The translations under genes and the position numbers were made by a program. Source: Lactobacillus sp. ESL0701 (GTDB lineage: Bacteria > Bacillota > Bacilli > Lactobacillales > Lactobacillaceae). From it: a DNA stretch of 64,000 nucleotides. A model generated the notes under the pieces. That model had not been told where the DNA came from and did not search any database. It was given only the letters and a program-made list of their open reading frames with translations. This document shows positions 1-8,088 of this stretch, in pieces; within the stretch, counting starts at the first letter, position 1; each line of letters begins with the position of its first letter. The stretch is taken from the NCBI RefSeq assembly GCF_029433445.1, contig NZ_JAQTIC010000001.1:62001-126000 (forward strand). Reading direction: 5' to 3'.

Positions 1-1564
1 CGACAACTCGCAATGTGGTTTTACTCTTGTTGTACATTGAAGCGTCAGCTTTTTGTGGAATGAACATTCCTGTTGGCAACTTTTGGTAGTAATCGTCGTT
101 ATTAATAATTTTGTATTTTTGACCAAGAAGCTTATTAAATGGCAGTTTATCGCCATTTTTAATTTTGAAGCCTAAGTTCTTAAAGACATTGATATTAACG
201 GTATCTTTATTATCTGTCACTAAGATTAGGTCAGTTGCCTTTTTTGGCCAAGAACCGTTAAGCAATTGGTAATTGTCCTTCAAGAATGAGGTTTTACCTG
301 ATTTAAGAGTTGTGGGGAAGACTGCTGAACCAAAGCCGCTGCTCTCCTGAACTTCCGCTAATGCAGTTTCTTGTGCGCTAGTAGCGCTAGTGGCAATTGT
401 TGAGAATTTAACGCGCTTGATTTTACTACCATCTTTAGCTAATAAATTCAGATTAACACCACGTTGGTAGGAAATATTGTTAGCGTAGTCCGGATTTATT
501 TTTTTGACGTAATTAATATATTGGGGCGTAATTTTATTCTGATGTGTGGATGATTGCAGTTCACTTTCTTTGGCCGTAATATAGCCTCGGTTCTTAACGT
601 TTTTGTCAGAATCATCATCTTTAGTGCTTGATACATTGGTTGCTGTTTGACTAATTGAAACGGGATATTTGGCCAGTGCCTTGCTCATTGTGGTATCGAT
701 TTGCTTTTGAAAACCATTCGACAGCGCCAAAACAATCGCAATTGAAATGATACCGATACTTGATGCAAAGGCAGTCAATGTAGTCCGACCTTTTTTAGTC
801 ATAATATTGGTAAAACTCAATTTAATTGCATTCCAATACGACATTTTAGTCCGTTTAAGCTTGAACGTGTCCTTCTCATCTTGAGGCTGATAAGGATCAG
901 AATCATCAAGAATTTTACCGTCTTGGAAGTTAACAATTCTGGAAGCATATTCCTTAGCAAGTTCTGGGTTGTGAGTAACCATGATAACTAAACGATCTTT
1001 TGAAACGCGCTTAATTAACTGCATGATTTGTTCAGAAGTTTCAGTATCAAGGGCGCCAGTTGGCTCATCACAGAGTAAAATGTCGGGATCATTAGCTAAG
1101 GCTCGGGCAATTGCTACACGTTGCATTTGACCGCCGGATAATTGGTTAGGCTTCTTATTAATATGTTCCTTTAGACCAACTTCTGTTAAAGCCTCAATTG
1201 CTCGTTTGTGGCGTTCGTTAGTCGGCACACCTGATAAATTCATCCCCAATTCAACGTTGGCAATGATTGATAAGTGTGAAATTAAGTTATAATTTTGAAA
1301 AACGAACCCAACAGAGTTGTTACGGTATGCATCCCAGTCTGTTTCTTTAAAATTCTTGGTTGATTTGCCGTTAATAATCAAGTCACCTGAGTCATAGCGG
1401 TCAAGACCGCCGATGACGTTTAACATGGTTGTTTTACCAGAACCACTTGGACCTAAAATGGCAACAAATTCTTGATCGCGAAATGAAATCGAAACGTCAT
1501 CAAGTGCATGTGTGACAGTATCGCCCACATGGTAGGATTTACGTAAATCTTTTAATTGCAGCAT
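1..1564 (-). CDS. ABC transporter ATP-binding/permease fusion (MacB/FtsX type), 3' end outside window
   Basis: The gene starts at the ATG complementary to 1562-1564 and runs off the left edge; about 520 codons are visible. The first ~225 residues form an ABC ATPase: Walker A GPSGSGKTT, signature LSGGQMQRVAIARAL, Walker B ILLCDEPTGALD, then a switch His in VTHNPE. After a linker comes a permease with a membrane segment near residues 255-280 and a long extracellular MacB-PCD-like region rich in Lys, Ser and Thr. This ATPase-FtsX fusion is typical of Firmicute exporters of peptides or antimicrobials. The substrate cannot be read from sequence. A ribosome binding site (AAAGGATAG) lies just before the start. 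The family assignment is secure and the function is inferred. Confidence 0.88.
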   Translation of the reverse strand, partial: MLQLKDLRKSYHVGDTVTHALDDVSISFRDQEFVAILGPSGSGKTTMLNVIGGLDRYDSGDLIINGKSTKNFKETDWDAYRNNSVGFVFQNYNLISHLSIIANVELGMNLSGVPTNERHKRAIEALTEVGLKEHINKKPNQLSGGQMQRVAIARALANDPDILLCDEPTGALDTETSEQIMQLIKRVSKDRLVIMVTHNPELAKEYASRIVNFQDGKILDDSDPYQPQDEKDTFKLKRTKMSYWNAIKLSFTNIMTKKGRTTLTAFASSIGIISIAIVLALSNGFQKQIDTTMSKALAKYPVSISQTATNVSSTKDDDSDKNVKNRGYITAKESELQSSTHQNKITPQYINYVKKINPDYANNISYQRGVNLNLLAKDGSKIKRVKFSTIATSATSAQETALAEVQESSGFGSAVFPTTLKSGKTSFLKDNYQLLNGSWPKKATDLILVTDNKDTVNINVFKNLGFKIKNGDKLPFNKLLGQKYKIINNDDYYQKLPTGMFIPQKADASMYNKSKTTLRVV

Positions 1565-1695
1565 ACTACTATCCTTTTCTTTAATAAAGTAATAACAAAA
1601 ACTAGTTTAACATTGATAAAAAGATGAATCTAGGTTAAAAGCTTATTTTTAATATATGTCTTAAAAAATAATGTTACTAAATATAACGATAATAT

Positions 1696-2787
1696 TTAAA
1701 TTTTAACAAGTCCCATGGCAGTAAGAAACGCTAGTAGAATAAATGCTAACAAAATCAATGTGATAATAATCAAATGTCGCTTTTTATTCATTACGAGTAC
1801 CCCGGCGAATTCACGGACAATGGCATTAGGCAAGAAATAAAATCTAGTATATGAACCTACACCGTTAGCATTAAGTCCTGCTGCGCGAGCAAAAAGAGCA
1901 GCCCGAAAAATATGGTAATTATTACTGAAGAATTTAGCCCGATAATTGTTATTGCCATAATCTTTAGCCGCTATTTTACCTGAAAAGAGCATGTTCTGAT
2001 ATGTATTTTTGGACTGATCCTCACAGAGAATGTCATTTGGTGCAATGCCACGGGCAAGGGCATACTCTTTCATTGCCTGGGCTTCGGGAATTTTTTCATC
2101 TTTGCCTTGGCCACCAGACATAATCAATTTGGGCATTTTATGTCCTTTAGCTACCTGCTTTTGCGCATATTGAATAGCTCGATTGATGCGGCTGGCAAGC
2201 AGCGGGCTAACTGTTTCACCATTATATAAGCCAGCGCCTAAAACAATTAAGTAGTCTTGGTTATATTGCCGTGGTACCAGCTGATAAAGGGCTAAGTTAA
2301 CTAGAAAGTTGTAAGCAACTAGTAGCAGATACAAGACAACGGCAGGTGTGGCGTATAGTAAGGCTTTTAGCCAATCTGGCGCGCATTTAAATGGTCCGAG
2401 TATAGCAATTACCCAAACGACGATTAGAGCAAGACCAATAAAAAGGGTCAACAAGTTAGACAGTGTGTGACTTTCGCGCCGCCAAACAAAATAAGCATTC
2501 CATAAAAAGAAAAGCCAAGAAAAGGCGACCATTAAAACAATGCCAGTTACCAAAAATGCCAGCACGACAATATAAATATTAATTAGAATTTGTAAATTAG
2601 TTGCGAGAATTAACACGGTAAACCAAATGCCAAACGTTAAAATGAAGATGGTAAATAAAACACCATTAAATAGCCGCCTTGGTTCTTTTAGCCATGCTGT
2701 TAAAAAGATGATGAATGTGAGCAGTAATAAAATTGTTAAATAAGTAAATGGCTGATTTGAACTGAAAATTTGAAAAAAGTGCATCAT
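1696..2787 (-). CDS. Membrane-anchored YdcF/SanA-like (DUF218) protein
   Basis: This 363-residue protein has about five hydrophobic segments in its first ~165 residues, then a DUF218 domain. The domain shows LIVLGAGLYNGE, a basic stretch with SRINRAI, MSGGQG, EAQAMKEYA and an Asn in SKNTYQNM, which are the usual conserved positions of YdcF/SanA proteins. A hydrophobic C-terminal tail ends the protein. Family members sit at the membrane and are linked to envelope homeostasis, but their reaction is not established. GGAGAAAT precedes the ATG ATG start. It is divergent from the CPBP gene. A soluble relative lies at 32148-33128. Confidence 0.85.
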   Translation of the reverse strand: MMHFFQIFSSNQPFTYLTILLLLTFIIFLTAWLKEPRRLFNGVLFTIFILTFGIWFTVLILATNLQILINIYIVVLAFLVTGIVLMVAFSWLFFLWNAYFVWRRESHTLSNLLTLFIGLALIVVWVIAILGPFKCAPDWLKALLYATPAVVLYLLLVAYNFLVNLALYQLVPRQYNQDYLIVLGAGLYNGETVSPLLASRINRAIQYAQKQVAKGHKMPKLIMSGGQGKDEKIPEAQAMKEYALARGIAPNDILCEDQSKNTYQNMLFSGKIAAKDYGNNNYRAKFFSNNYHIFRAALFARAAGLNANGVGSYTRFYFLPNAIVREFAGVLVMNKKRHLIIITLILLAFILLAFLTAMGLVKI

Positions 2788-2870
2788 ATTTCTCCATTTT
2801 AGATTTTATGAGTTAAATCTATTATAATGAATACATTTAGAAAAGTCATAGAGAATAAAGGCTGAGGATT

Positions 2871-3572
2871 ATGAAAAAATTGTTTAATTGGTTAGGAAAT
2901 ATTGCTGGCATTATTTTAGCATTTGCTAGTTATCAAATTTTGGAGTGCTTTTACTTTTTACCACACCAATTAGAAAAAATGTTGCATATTAATTATGAAA
3001 TACTCATTGCTTTGACGATAATTGCAACCATTTTGGTAGTGGCTTTTATTTTTTATTTGTACCAAAGTCAGTTGAAAACGGAGAATGAGTGGCAGTTTAA
3101 TCAATCACCGCACTGGGATGTTCGTCGCCTGTTAATTATGTTGTTAGGACTGATTTTAACTGTGGTGTGTGCTTATTCATTACAAATATTATTAGGGATG
3201 ACGCAAAGTACTTCAGCTAATCAGGCAACATTGAACAAAATATCACTGCAGGCAGGAGGTTTATTCATTCCGATGGTTTGCATAATTGCGCCAATCTGTG
3301 AGGAAACAATTTTTCGGGGCTTATTTTTCAACACCTTTTTTATGAAAGAAACTAAGGTAAATAAGTGGCTGGGGATTGTTTGCAGCGGCTTTGTGTTTGC
3401 CTATATGCATGACCCAAATATCACCAAATTTATTATTATCTATTGGGTTTTAGGCTGCATCTTAGCATGGGTTTATATGACAACCAAAGATTTACGCTAT
3501 TCGATATTAACGCATATGCTATATAACTCATTGCCTTATCTGTTAGGTGGTTTGTCATTTTATATAAAGTGA
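2871..3572 (+). CDS. CPBP family intramembrane metalloprotease
   Basis: This 233-residue polytopic membrane protein carries the CPBP (Abi/CAAX-like) motifs. CEETIFRGLF (around residues 142-151) gives the paired Glu and Arg. FAYMHDPN supplies the second-motif His, and the third block is ILTHMLYNS. In Gram-positive bacteria such proteins are often bacteriocin self-immunity or membrane-peptide processing proteases; no bacteriocin gene is adjacent, so the role here is open. GAGGATT precedes the ATG. Transcription ends at the shared hairpin at 3591-3620. Confidence 0.85.
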   Translation: MKKLFNWLGNIAGIILAFASYQILECFYFLPHQLEKMLHINYEILIALTIIATILVVAFIFYLYQSQLKTENEWQFNQSPHWDVRRLLIMLLGLILTVVCAYSLQILLGMTQSTSANQATLNKISLQAGGLFIPMVCIIAPICEETIFRGLFFNTFFMKETKVNKWLGIVCSGFVFAYMHDPNITKFIIIYWVLGCILAWVYMTTKDLRYSILTHMLYNSLPYLLGGLSFYIK

Positions 3573-3590
3573 AGATTAGGATAAACAAAA

Positions 3591-3620
3591 AACTTTCAAG
3601 CAAAATCTTGAAAGTTTTTA
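3591..3620. terminator. Bidirectional terminator between CPBP and P-type ATPase genes
   Basis: A 10-bp perfect stem (AACTTTCAAG/CTTGAAAGTT) with a 6-nt loop is flanked by A-run and T-run. It lies between two convergent genes and can serve both. Confidence 0.85.
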
Positions 3621-3629
3621 TTTTGAGAT

Positions 3630-5498
3630 TTATTTATCTGCAATTAAACCTGTTTGTTTTGGGTTTTTCGGTTTAGTCTTGGCCAGTAAGGCTAAACTAA
3701 TAGAAATCATGTCAACACATTCTTGCAAAATAGCGCCCCAGAATGCAGGAATTACACCGGTGAAGGCAATCAATTCAATAATGATGACAATACTGATAGC
3801 TGTCAAAACGTCAACATTGGCTACTTTCATTGTGTGTTTAGAAATGGCAACAGCATCGTTAACCTTGGATAAATCGTTGACCATGATGACTGCATCAGCG
3901 CTTTCACTGGCAGCTGATGCGCCTTTGGCGCCCATGGCAATCCCGACGTCGGCAGCAGTTAGACTAGGAGCATCATTAACACCATCACCGGTCATTACAA
4001 CTGGGCGATTTTCTTGAGGTACTTCTTTAATTGCTTGGATTTTTTGTGCCGGCAAAAGTTCGGAGCGAATATCGTCAACACCTACTTCGTTACCAATCTT
4101 ATCGGCAACGTCTTTGTGGTCACCGGTCAGCATCATAATGTGCTTACCACCTTGTCGCTTTAAGCGAGCAATTGTTGTAGCACTTTCTGGTCGTAATTGA
4201 TCCTTGAAAGTAATGTAGCCAGCATATTGATTATCAATCGAAACATAAACAGCAGTGGAATTGACAGCACTAATTTTTTCATTAGGGGCGACATAATGTA
4301 ATTTACCTACCTTAATAATATGATTATCAACCTTGCCGCTAATTCCTTCACTAGTTGTTTCTTTAATATTAGTAGCAGGCTTTAGGAGTTTCTTGTTCGT
4401 CACGCTAACTAAAGAATTAGCAATAATGTGGCTTGATTGTTGTTCGACACTGGCAGCATAGCTTTGAAGAGTTTCCTCATTGAAATTACTATTAGAAGAA
4501 GGAACAATTGCATCAATAACTAATTGGTTTTCTGTTAAAGTACCGGTTTTATCGAAGGCAAAGGTCTTAGCAGTAGCTAATTTTTCTAGGGTTGGACCTG
4601 ACTTAACAATAATATGATTCTTTGACATTGAGCTCATGCCAGAAACTAGGGCAACTGGCGCCGCGATTAATAATGGACATGGAGAAGCCACAACCATAAC
4701 TTCAGCGAAGTTAACCGGATTACCTGAGTGAACCCAAGCTGCTATCCCAATAACTAAGGAAATAACGGTAAATGGCACGGCGTAACGATCTGCCATTTTA
4801 ACAAATTTTGCTGGTTGGGCTTGCGAGGATTTGACTAAGGAAACAATTGTTTGGTATTCAGAATCGCTAGCCTTTTTGGTTACAATCATTTCGACGGCAT
4901 CACTACCATTAATTGATCCTGACATTAATTCGTCGCCAGGCTGTTTATCAACTGGTACAGATTCTCCGGTTAATGAGGATTGATCAAAACTAGATGTTCC
5001 TTTAATAACTTTACCGTCAACGGGAACTTGCTCACCAGGTTTGATTAACACATGGTCATCAAGTTTTAATTGGTCAACATCAATTGAAACAAGTTTATTG
5101 TTGACAATTTTGTTAGCGATACTTGGAGAATTGCTTAATAGTGAACGCAATTCCTTATCTGCTTGACCAGTAGCATAATCTTCAAGAGTTTCACCACCAG
5201 TCATCATAACTAAAATCATCCATTCGGCCCATTGGTCACCAATTAAAATAGTTGAGATAACTGCAATTACCGCTAGAATATCGACACCATAACGTCCCGT
5301 TTTGAAATCACCAACGATTTCTGTTAATAAGGAAATTGCCATCATGATACCAATAATATCAATTAAAATTGTTTGGATAGGAAAGTGTAAACTACCAATT
5401 TGAAATAAACTTTTGGCTTTTAAAACGAATTGACAGATAAGACCAATTACACCAGCAACTAGTACGAGGATAAATTTCCATTGTCGTTTTAAGTCCAT
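3630..5498 (-). CDS. Heavy-metal translocating P1B-type ATPase (SPC class)
   Basis: This 622-residue P-type ATPase exports or imports metal ions across the membrane using ATP. Visible motifs in order are TGES (~residue 178), the transmembrane metal motif SPCPLL, DKTGTLT with the phosphorylated Asp (~316), MLTGDHKD, and TGDGVNDAPSL. SPC instead of CPC places it in the P1B-4-like group, usually Co/Ni/Zn/Fe. There is no N-terminal HMA domain. The nucleotide-domain His-Pro pair typical of P1B pumps is not obvious; the aligned region reads SSHIIANSL. GGAGG precedes the start. No metalloregulator gene is adjacent. Confidence 0.9.
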   Translation of the reverse strand: MDLKRQWKFILVLVAGVIGLICQFVLKAKSLFQIGSLHFPIQTILIDIIGIMMAISLLTEIVGDFKTGRYGVDILAVIAVISTILIGDQWAEWMILVMMTGGETLEDYATGQADKELRSLLSNSPSIANKIVNNKLVSIDVDQLKLDDHVLIKPGEQVPVDGKVIKGTSSFDQSSLTGESVPVDKQPGDELMSGSINGSDAVEMIVTKKASDSEYQTIVSLVKSSQAQPAKFVKMADRYAVPFTVISLVIGIAAWVHSGNPVNFAEVMVVASPCPLLIAAPVALVSGMSSMSKNHIIVKSGPTLEKLATAKTFAFDKTGTLTENQLVIDAIVPSSNSNFNEETLQSYAASVEQQSSHIIANSLVSVTNKKLLKPATNIKETTSEGISGKVDNHIIKVGKLHYVAPNEKISAVNSTAVYVSIDNQYAGYITFKDQLRPESATTIARLKRQGGKHIMMLTGDHKDVADKIGNEVGVDDIRSELLPAQKIQAIKEVPQENRPVVMTGDGVNDAPSLTAADVGIAMGAKGASAASESADAVIMVNDLSKVNDAVAISKHTMKVANVDVLTAISIVIIIELIAFTGVIPAFWGAILQECVDMISISLALLAKTKPKNPKQTGLIADK

Positions 5499-5602
5499 TA
5501 ATATAATGCCTCCACTAATTAAAATATTTGTATGAATATTATTCTAACACTAATTAAATCATCACTATAACTAATTGAAGATTAAAAAATATTTCCCGGG
5601 AA

Positions 5603-5632
5603 ATAAAAAAGCAGGAGATATTTATCTCCTGC
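5603..5632 (-). terminator. Terminator of the 191-aa gene
   Basis: A 10-bp perfect stem GCAGGAGATA/TATCTCCTGC with a 2-nt loop is followed on the minus strand by a T-run. It lies just downstream of the stop codon at 5638. Confidence 0.8.
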
Positions 5633-5637
5633 TTAGT

Positions 5638-6213
5638 CTAATAATCGCTTAACCTAATAATTTTATTACTTTGTTCCTTTGTATTGGTGCATTTTGGGGC
5701 ACGATGAATATGTGTCTCTTGTTTATGCGGGGATATTCGAGAAGTAGACTTTAAGTATCCTGATTTAGCACGTTTAATTGCATCAATCACGTCTAATGAT
5801 GACATCGTAATATAATCAGAATTATTACCATAATCATTTGTTTCAGCAAAATAGTGATTGATTTTTTCAATACCTTTAGCTGAAAAGTTTTCCTGCTTAG
5901 CCAAATCTAGCAAAAGGGCATGAAGTCTAGTAGCTGAAACCACTTCATGTTGCAACATTTCAAAAATCAAGGAAGAATTAACGTCAATTGATTTTAATCG
6001 CCGTGCAATTCTGTCTTTATAAAAAGCATTGATGATTCGTAAAATTTCATCAAAGTTATCGGAAGTATTGTTTAATTTTTTAAGCTTGATAATTAATGCT
6101 TCTTTTTCTTGTACTGATAATTCAGTGCCGCGAGGATATGAATTCTCCCTAATAATTGCATTGATTAAACTAGTTAGGTTGTTTGTGTCCGTTTTATATG
6201 GCATCGTAAACAT
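5638..6213 (-). CDS. Hypothetical protein, 191 aa
   Basis: I do not recognise this protein. It is predicted soluble and mostly helical, charged, with no signal peptide or membrane segment, and has a basic, low-complexity C-terminal 40 residues. Two starts are possible, MFTMPYK and MPYK; AGGA lies 3 nt before the first and 12 nt before the second, so the second is also plausible. It is a single-gene unit with its own terminator. Confidence 0.6.
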   Translation of the reverse strand: MFTMPYKTDTNNLTSLINAIIRENSYPRGTELSVQEKEALIIKLKKLNNTSDNFDEILRIINAFYKDRIARRLKSIDVNSSLIFEMLQHEVVSATRLHALLLDLAKQENFSAKGIEKINHYFAETNDYGNNSDYITMSSLDVIDAIKRAKSGYLKSTSRISPHKQETHIHRAPKCTNTKEQSNKIIRLSDY

Positions 6214-6420
6214 CGTCCTATTCTATTTTATATTAGCTGTTATTTAATTTACTTCTTATAATGCAGCAATCTAAATGCAACCTGTAACGTTAATAAACAA
6301 CAGTTTAAAATTATTAATAAATTAATATACAATCTACTAAAACGCTTATATATAGCGAAAATATGAATTTATCTTGCTTAAATTCATTATAGTACAATTC
6401 AGCTGAAAGTGAATATAAAA

Positions 6421-6466
6421 AGTAAATATCCGTAAAATAATTTTAATTATTTTACGGATATTTACT
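6421..6466 (-). terminator. Long perfect inverted repeat, likely terminator of the CBS-domain gene
   Basis: Two 22-nt arms form a perfect inverted repeat with only 2 nt between them (46 bp in all). It starts 13 bp downstream of the CBS gene stop. On the minus strand it is followed by CTTTTTAT, so it can terminate that gene. The arms are much longer than the 7-12 bp of the other terminators here. Confidence 0.65.
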
Positions 6467-6479
6467 GAATTTTAGCAAT

Positions 6480-6947
6480 TTATTTTTGGGTTATGTTATA
6501 TTTTTCTTCGAAATTGTGAACAATGTAATTAAATGTTTTGATCCATTCACGTCTTGTTAATAGTCCTTGGAAAACGTCATAATCGTCAACAACAGGTAAA
6601 AATGCATTATCGACCAATAAATGTAGCTGCACTTCTAGGGCAGTTTGTGTAAAGCTTATTTTGTCAAAATCAGTCTGCATTACATCTCGAACTTTTAATT
6701 CGGATAGTGGCTCAAGCGATATTTCGTCGGTCTTCATCATTTTATCGGTAATCATTGCTAAGCTAAGAAGTCCAACAACGTGATTATGACTGTCTAAAAC
6801 AGGAATTTTAGAATATTTAACTCGTGTTAAAATTAAGAACGCATGATAGAGCGGATTGTCATCTAAGACAACGGCGACTCTTGATGCAGGAATGAGGAAT
6901 GCACCGGACTTTTCCTGAATCAGTTGCTTGATTGCGGGTGAGAACAT
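6480..6947 (-). CDS. cbpB: CBS-domain protein, CbpB/DarB-like (c-di-AMP receptor family)
   Basis: This 155-residue protein consists of two CBS motifs. The first contains ILTRVKYSKIPVLDSHNHVVGLLS and the second VDNAFLPVVDDYDVFQGLLTRREWI. Size and pattern match the stand-alone CbpB (Listeria) and DarB (B. subtilis) proteins, which bind cyclic di-AMP and modulate the (p)ppGpp synthetase Rel or pyruvate carboxylase. c-di-AMP binding is known for the family and inferred here. GAAAGGCAT lies just before the ATG. The gene is monocistronic and ends at the long inverted repeat. Confidence 0.75.
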   Translation of the reverse strand: MFSPAIKQLIQEKSGAFLIPASRVAVVLDDNPLYHAFLILTRVKYSKIPVLDSHNHVVGLLSLAMITDKMMKTDEISLEPLSELKVRDVMQTDFDKISFTQTALEVQLHLLVDNAFLPVVDDYDVFQGLLTRREWIKTFNYIVHNFEEKYNITQK

Positions 6948-6971
6948 AAATATGCCTTTCTCTATATAAGG

Positions 6972-7110
6972 GAAAAGGCTCGCAAATTGCGAGCCTGTTA
7001 GTTTTCATCTACTTTGAAGGAGTAAGAATGAATGAAATAAAAAAGTGGGAGTATGTAGCAAGTTCTTTTACTTGCTACAATATGCATGATAAACATAAAT
7101 TATGAAGTTA
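6972..7110 (-). ncRNA. Candidate small minus-strand transcript with terminator (unit B)
   Basis: A perfect 9-bp stem (GGCTCGCAA/TTGCGAGCC, 6977-6995) is followed on the minus strand by TTTTCCC, so it can end an RNA entering from the right. Upstream lies a perfect hairpin GTAGCAAGT/ACTTGCTAC at 7053-7076 and a stretch complementary to a strong Shine-Dalgarno. On the plus strand the same DNA offers GAAGGAG followed by a 25-codon ORF at 7028-7105. A second, similar unit lies at 7165-7330. The transcript is inferred and its function unknown. Confidence 0.3.
7028..7105 (+). CDS. Possible 25-aa peptide
   Basis: ATG at 7028 is preceded by a strong GAAGGAG and opens a 25-codon frame starting MNEIKKWEY. 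It overlaps unit B on the opposite strand. A related start signal at 7264-7270 opens only 7-8 codons. Coding is doubtful; the conserved Shine-Dalgarno is the main argument. Confidence 0.2.
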   Translation: MNEIKKWEYVASSFTCYNMHDKHKL

Positions 7111-7164
7111 GCGTGGAAAAACTATTATGAAATAGTAAAGAATTTCTTTAGAACTTTTAAAGAC

Positions 7165-7330
7165 AAAAGAAAAACTCACGCAACACACGTGAGTCGAAAG
7201 GGATAGATATGAAATTGACTTATAAGTCATTTCGGTTTGTTCATTATTTATACTTGGAGGAGTATGAATGAAAAACAAAAAAGTTGAGTTGTAATATACG
7301 AGGTTTTTTAAGCCTTGTTTATTACCCTTT
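7165..7330 (-). ncRNA. Candidate small minus-strand transcript with terminator (unit A)
   Basis: ACTCACG/CGTGAGT (7174-7194) followed on the minus strand by TTTTTCTTTT makes a good terminator. A TATACT box on the minus strand at about 7331-7336 could start the RNA. The segment 7239-7287 resembles 7001-7049 of unit B: both carry, read on the plus strand, a GGAGTA(T/A)GAATG start signal and an A-rich stretch ending in GTTGAG or GTGGGAG. Either two related sRNAs or two very short leader ORFs are possible. Confidence 0.3.
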
Positions 7331-7481
7331 TAGTATAACTTGTAAATATGAAAAAAGTGTGACGAATTTAAAAAATAGAACATTTTTTTAATTATTAAAA
7401 AATTGTTTGCTAGCCTAATGCTTGTTATAATTAGACTGATTCTAATGTTAGATACTGCCTGATGGGCAATTAAGGAAAGAA

Positions 7482-7805
7482 ATGGAACAAGAGAATTATC
7501 ATAAAAAAATCATTTTTTGGTTACGTTTTGCAGGCTGGCTGTGTTTATTGCCAGCTTCAGCGTGGCTTTACTTATGGCAGCTCGCCAACAATTTTAGATT
7601 AGGAAGTTATTCTGGCTTAATTTTAGCAGAATTAATCATTACTGTTGTATTTGCGATATTTTTGTTAATAACGGCAAACAGCTCAAAATGGGAAAAATTA
7701 CGTAATGTATTATTTTTACTGGTATTTGCTCTGTTATTTATTTCGTTAATCATCTTGATTCCGCTATATTTTGCTTATCGGAATTGTCGTAAACTGAATA
7801 AGTGA
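7482..7805 (+). CDS. Small membrane protein, 107 aa
   Basis: AGGAAAG precedes the ATG. The protein has about three hydrophobic segments (residues ~12-32, 40-62, 72-95) and a basic C-terminal tail RNCRKLNK. I do not recognise the family. It lies 115 bp upstream of dltX in the same orientation with no terminator visible between, so it may be read with or just ahead of the dlt operon. Confidence 0.65.
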   Translation: MEQENYHKKIIFWLRFAGWLCLLPASAWLYLWQLANNFRLGSYSGLILAELIITVVFAIFLLITANSSKWEKLRNVLFLLVFALLFISLIILIPLYFAYRNCRKLNK

Positions 7806-7920
7806 TCGATATCCGGCTAAAAATGTTTAAATTTAGTAAAATCTACTAGGCTAGTATGGGGTTGCCTGTCAAATGTAGTAATATGGTTGTTAGTATATTT
7901 ATTGTTATTGAGGGAGATAT

Positions 7921-8073
7921 ATGGATAAAAAAGAGAAAATTGATTCTCGGGGCAAACGAATAGGGAAATTTGTCCTGACAACAATTATTTATTGCGTTAT
8001 TTTATTGGCGCTAATCTATTTGTATCAATATAGCGGCCTTACTTCGGTTCACTTTATTTACGACGAATTTTAA
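7921..8073 (+). CDS. dltX: D-alanylation small membrane protein DltX
   Basis: This 50-codon ORF begins after GAGGGAGATAT. It has a basic N-terminus, one membrane helix (about residues 17-38), and ends in the conserved HFIYDEF. The C-terminal FxYxEF-type ending directly before dltA is the DltX signature; DltX works with DltB and DltD in moving D-Ala to lipoteichoic acid outside the cell. It starts 16 bp before dltA and is clearly the first gene of the operon. Confidence 0.92.
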   Translation: MDKKEKIDSRGKRIGKFVLTTIIYCVILLALIYLYQYSGLTSVHFIYDEF

Positions 8074-8088
8074 GGTGGTGTTACTAAT

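Noticed and set aside
3679-4017. 112-codon frame opposite the P-type ATPase
   Set aside because: It lies wholly inside a well-supported gene on the other strand, has no ribosome site, and its composition mirrors the antisense of the ATPase motifs.
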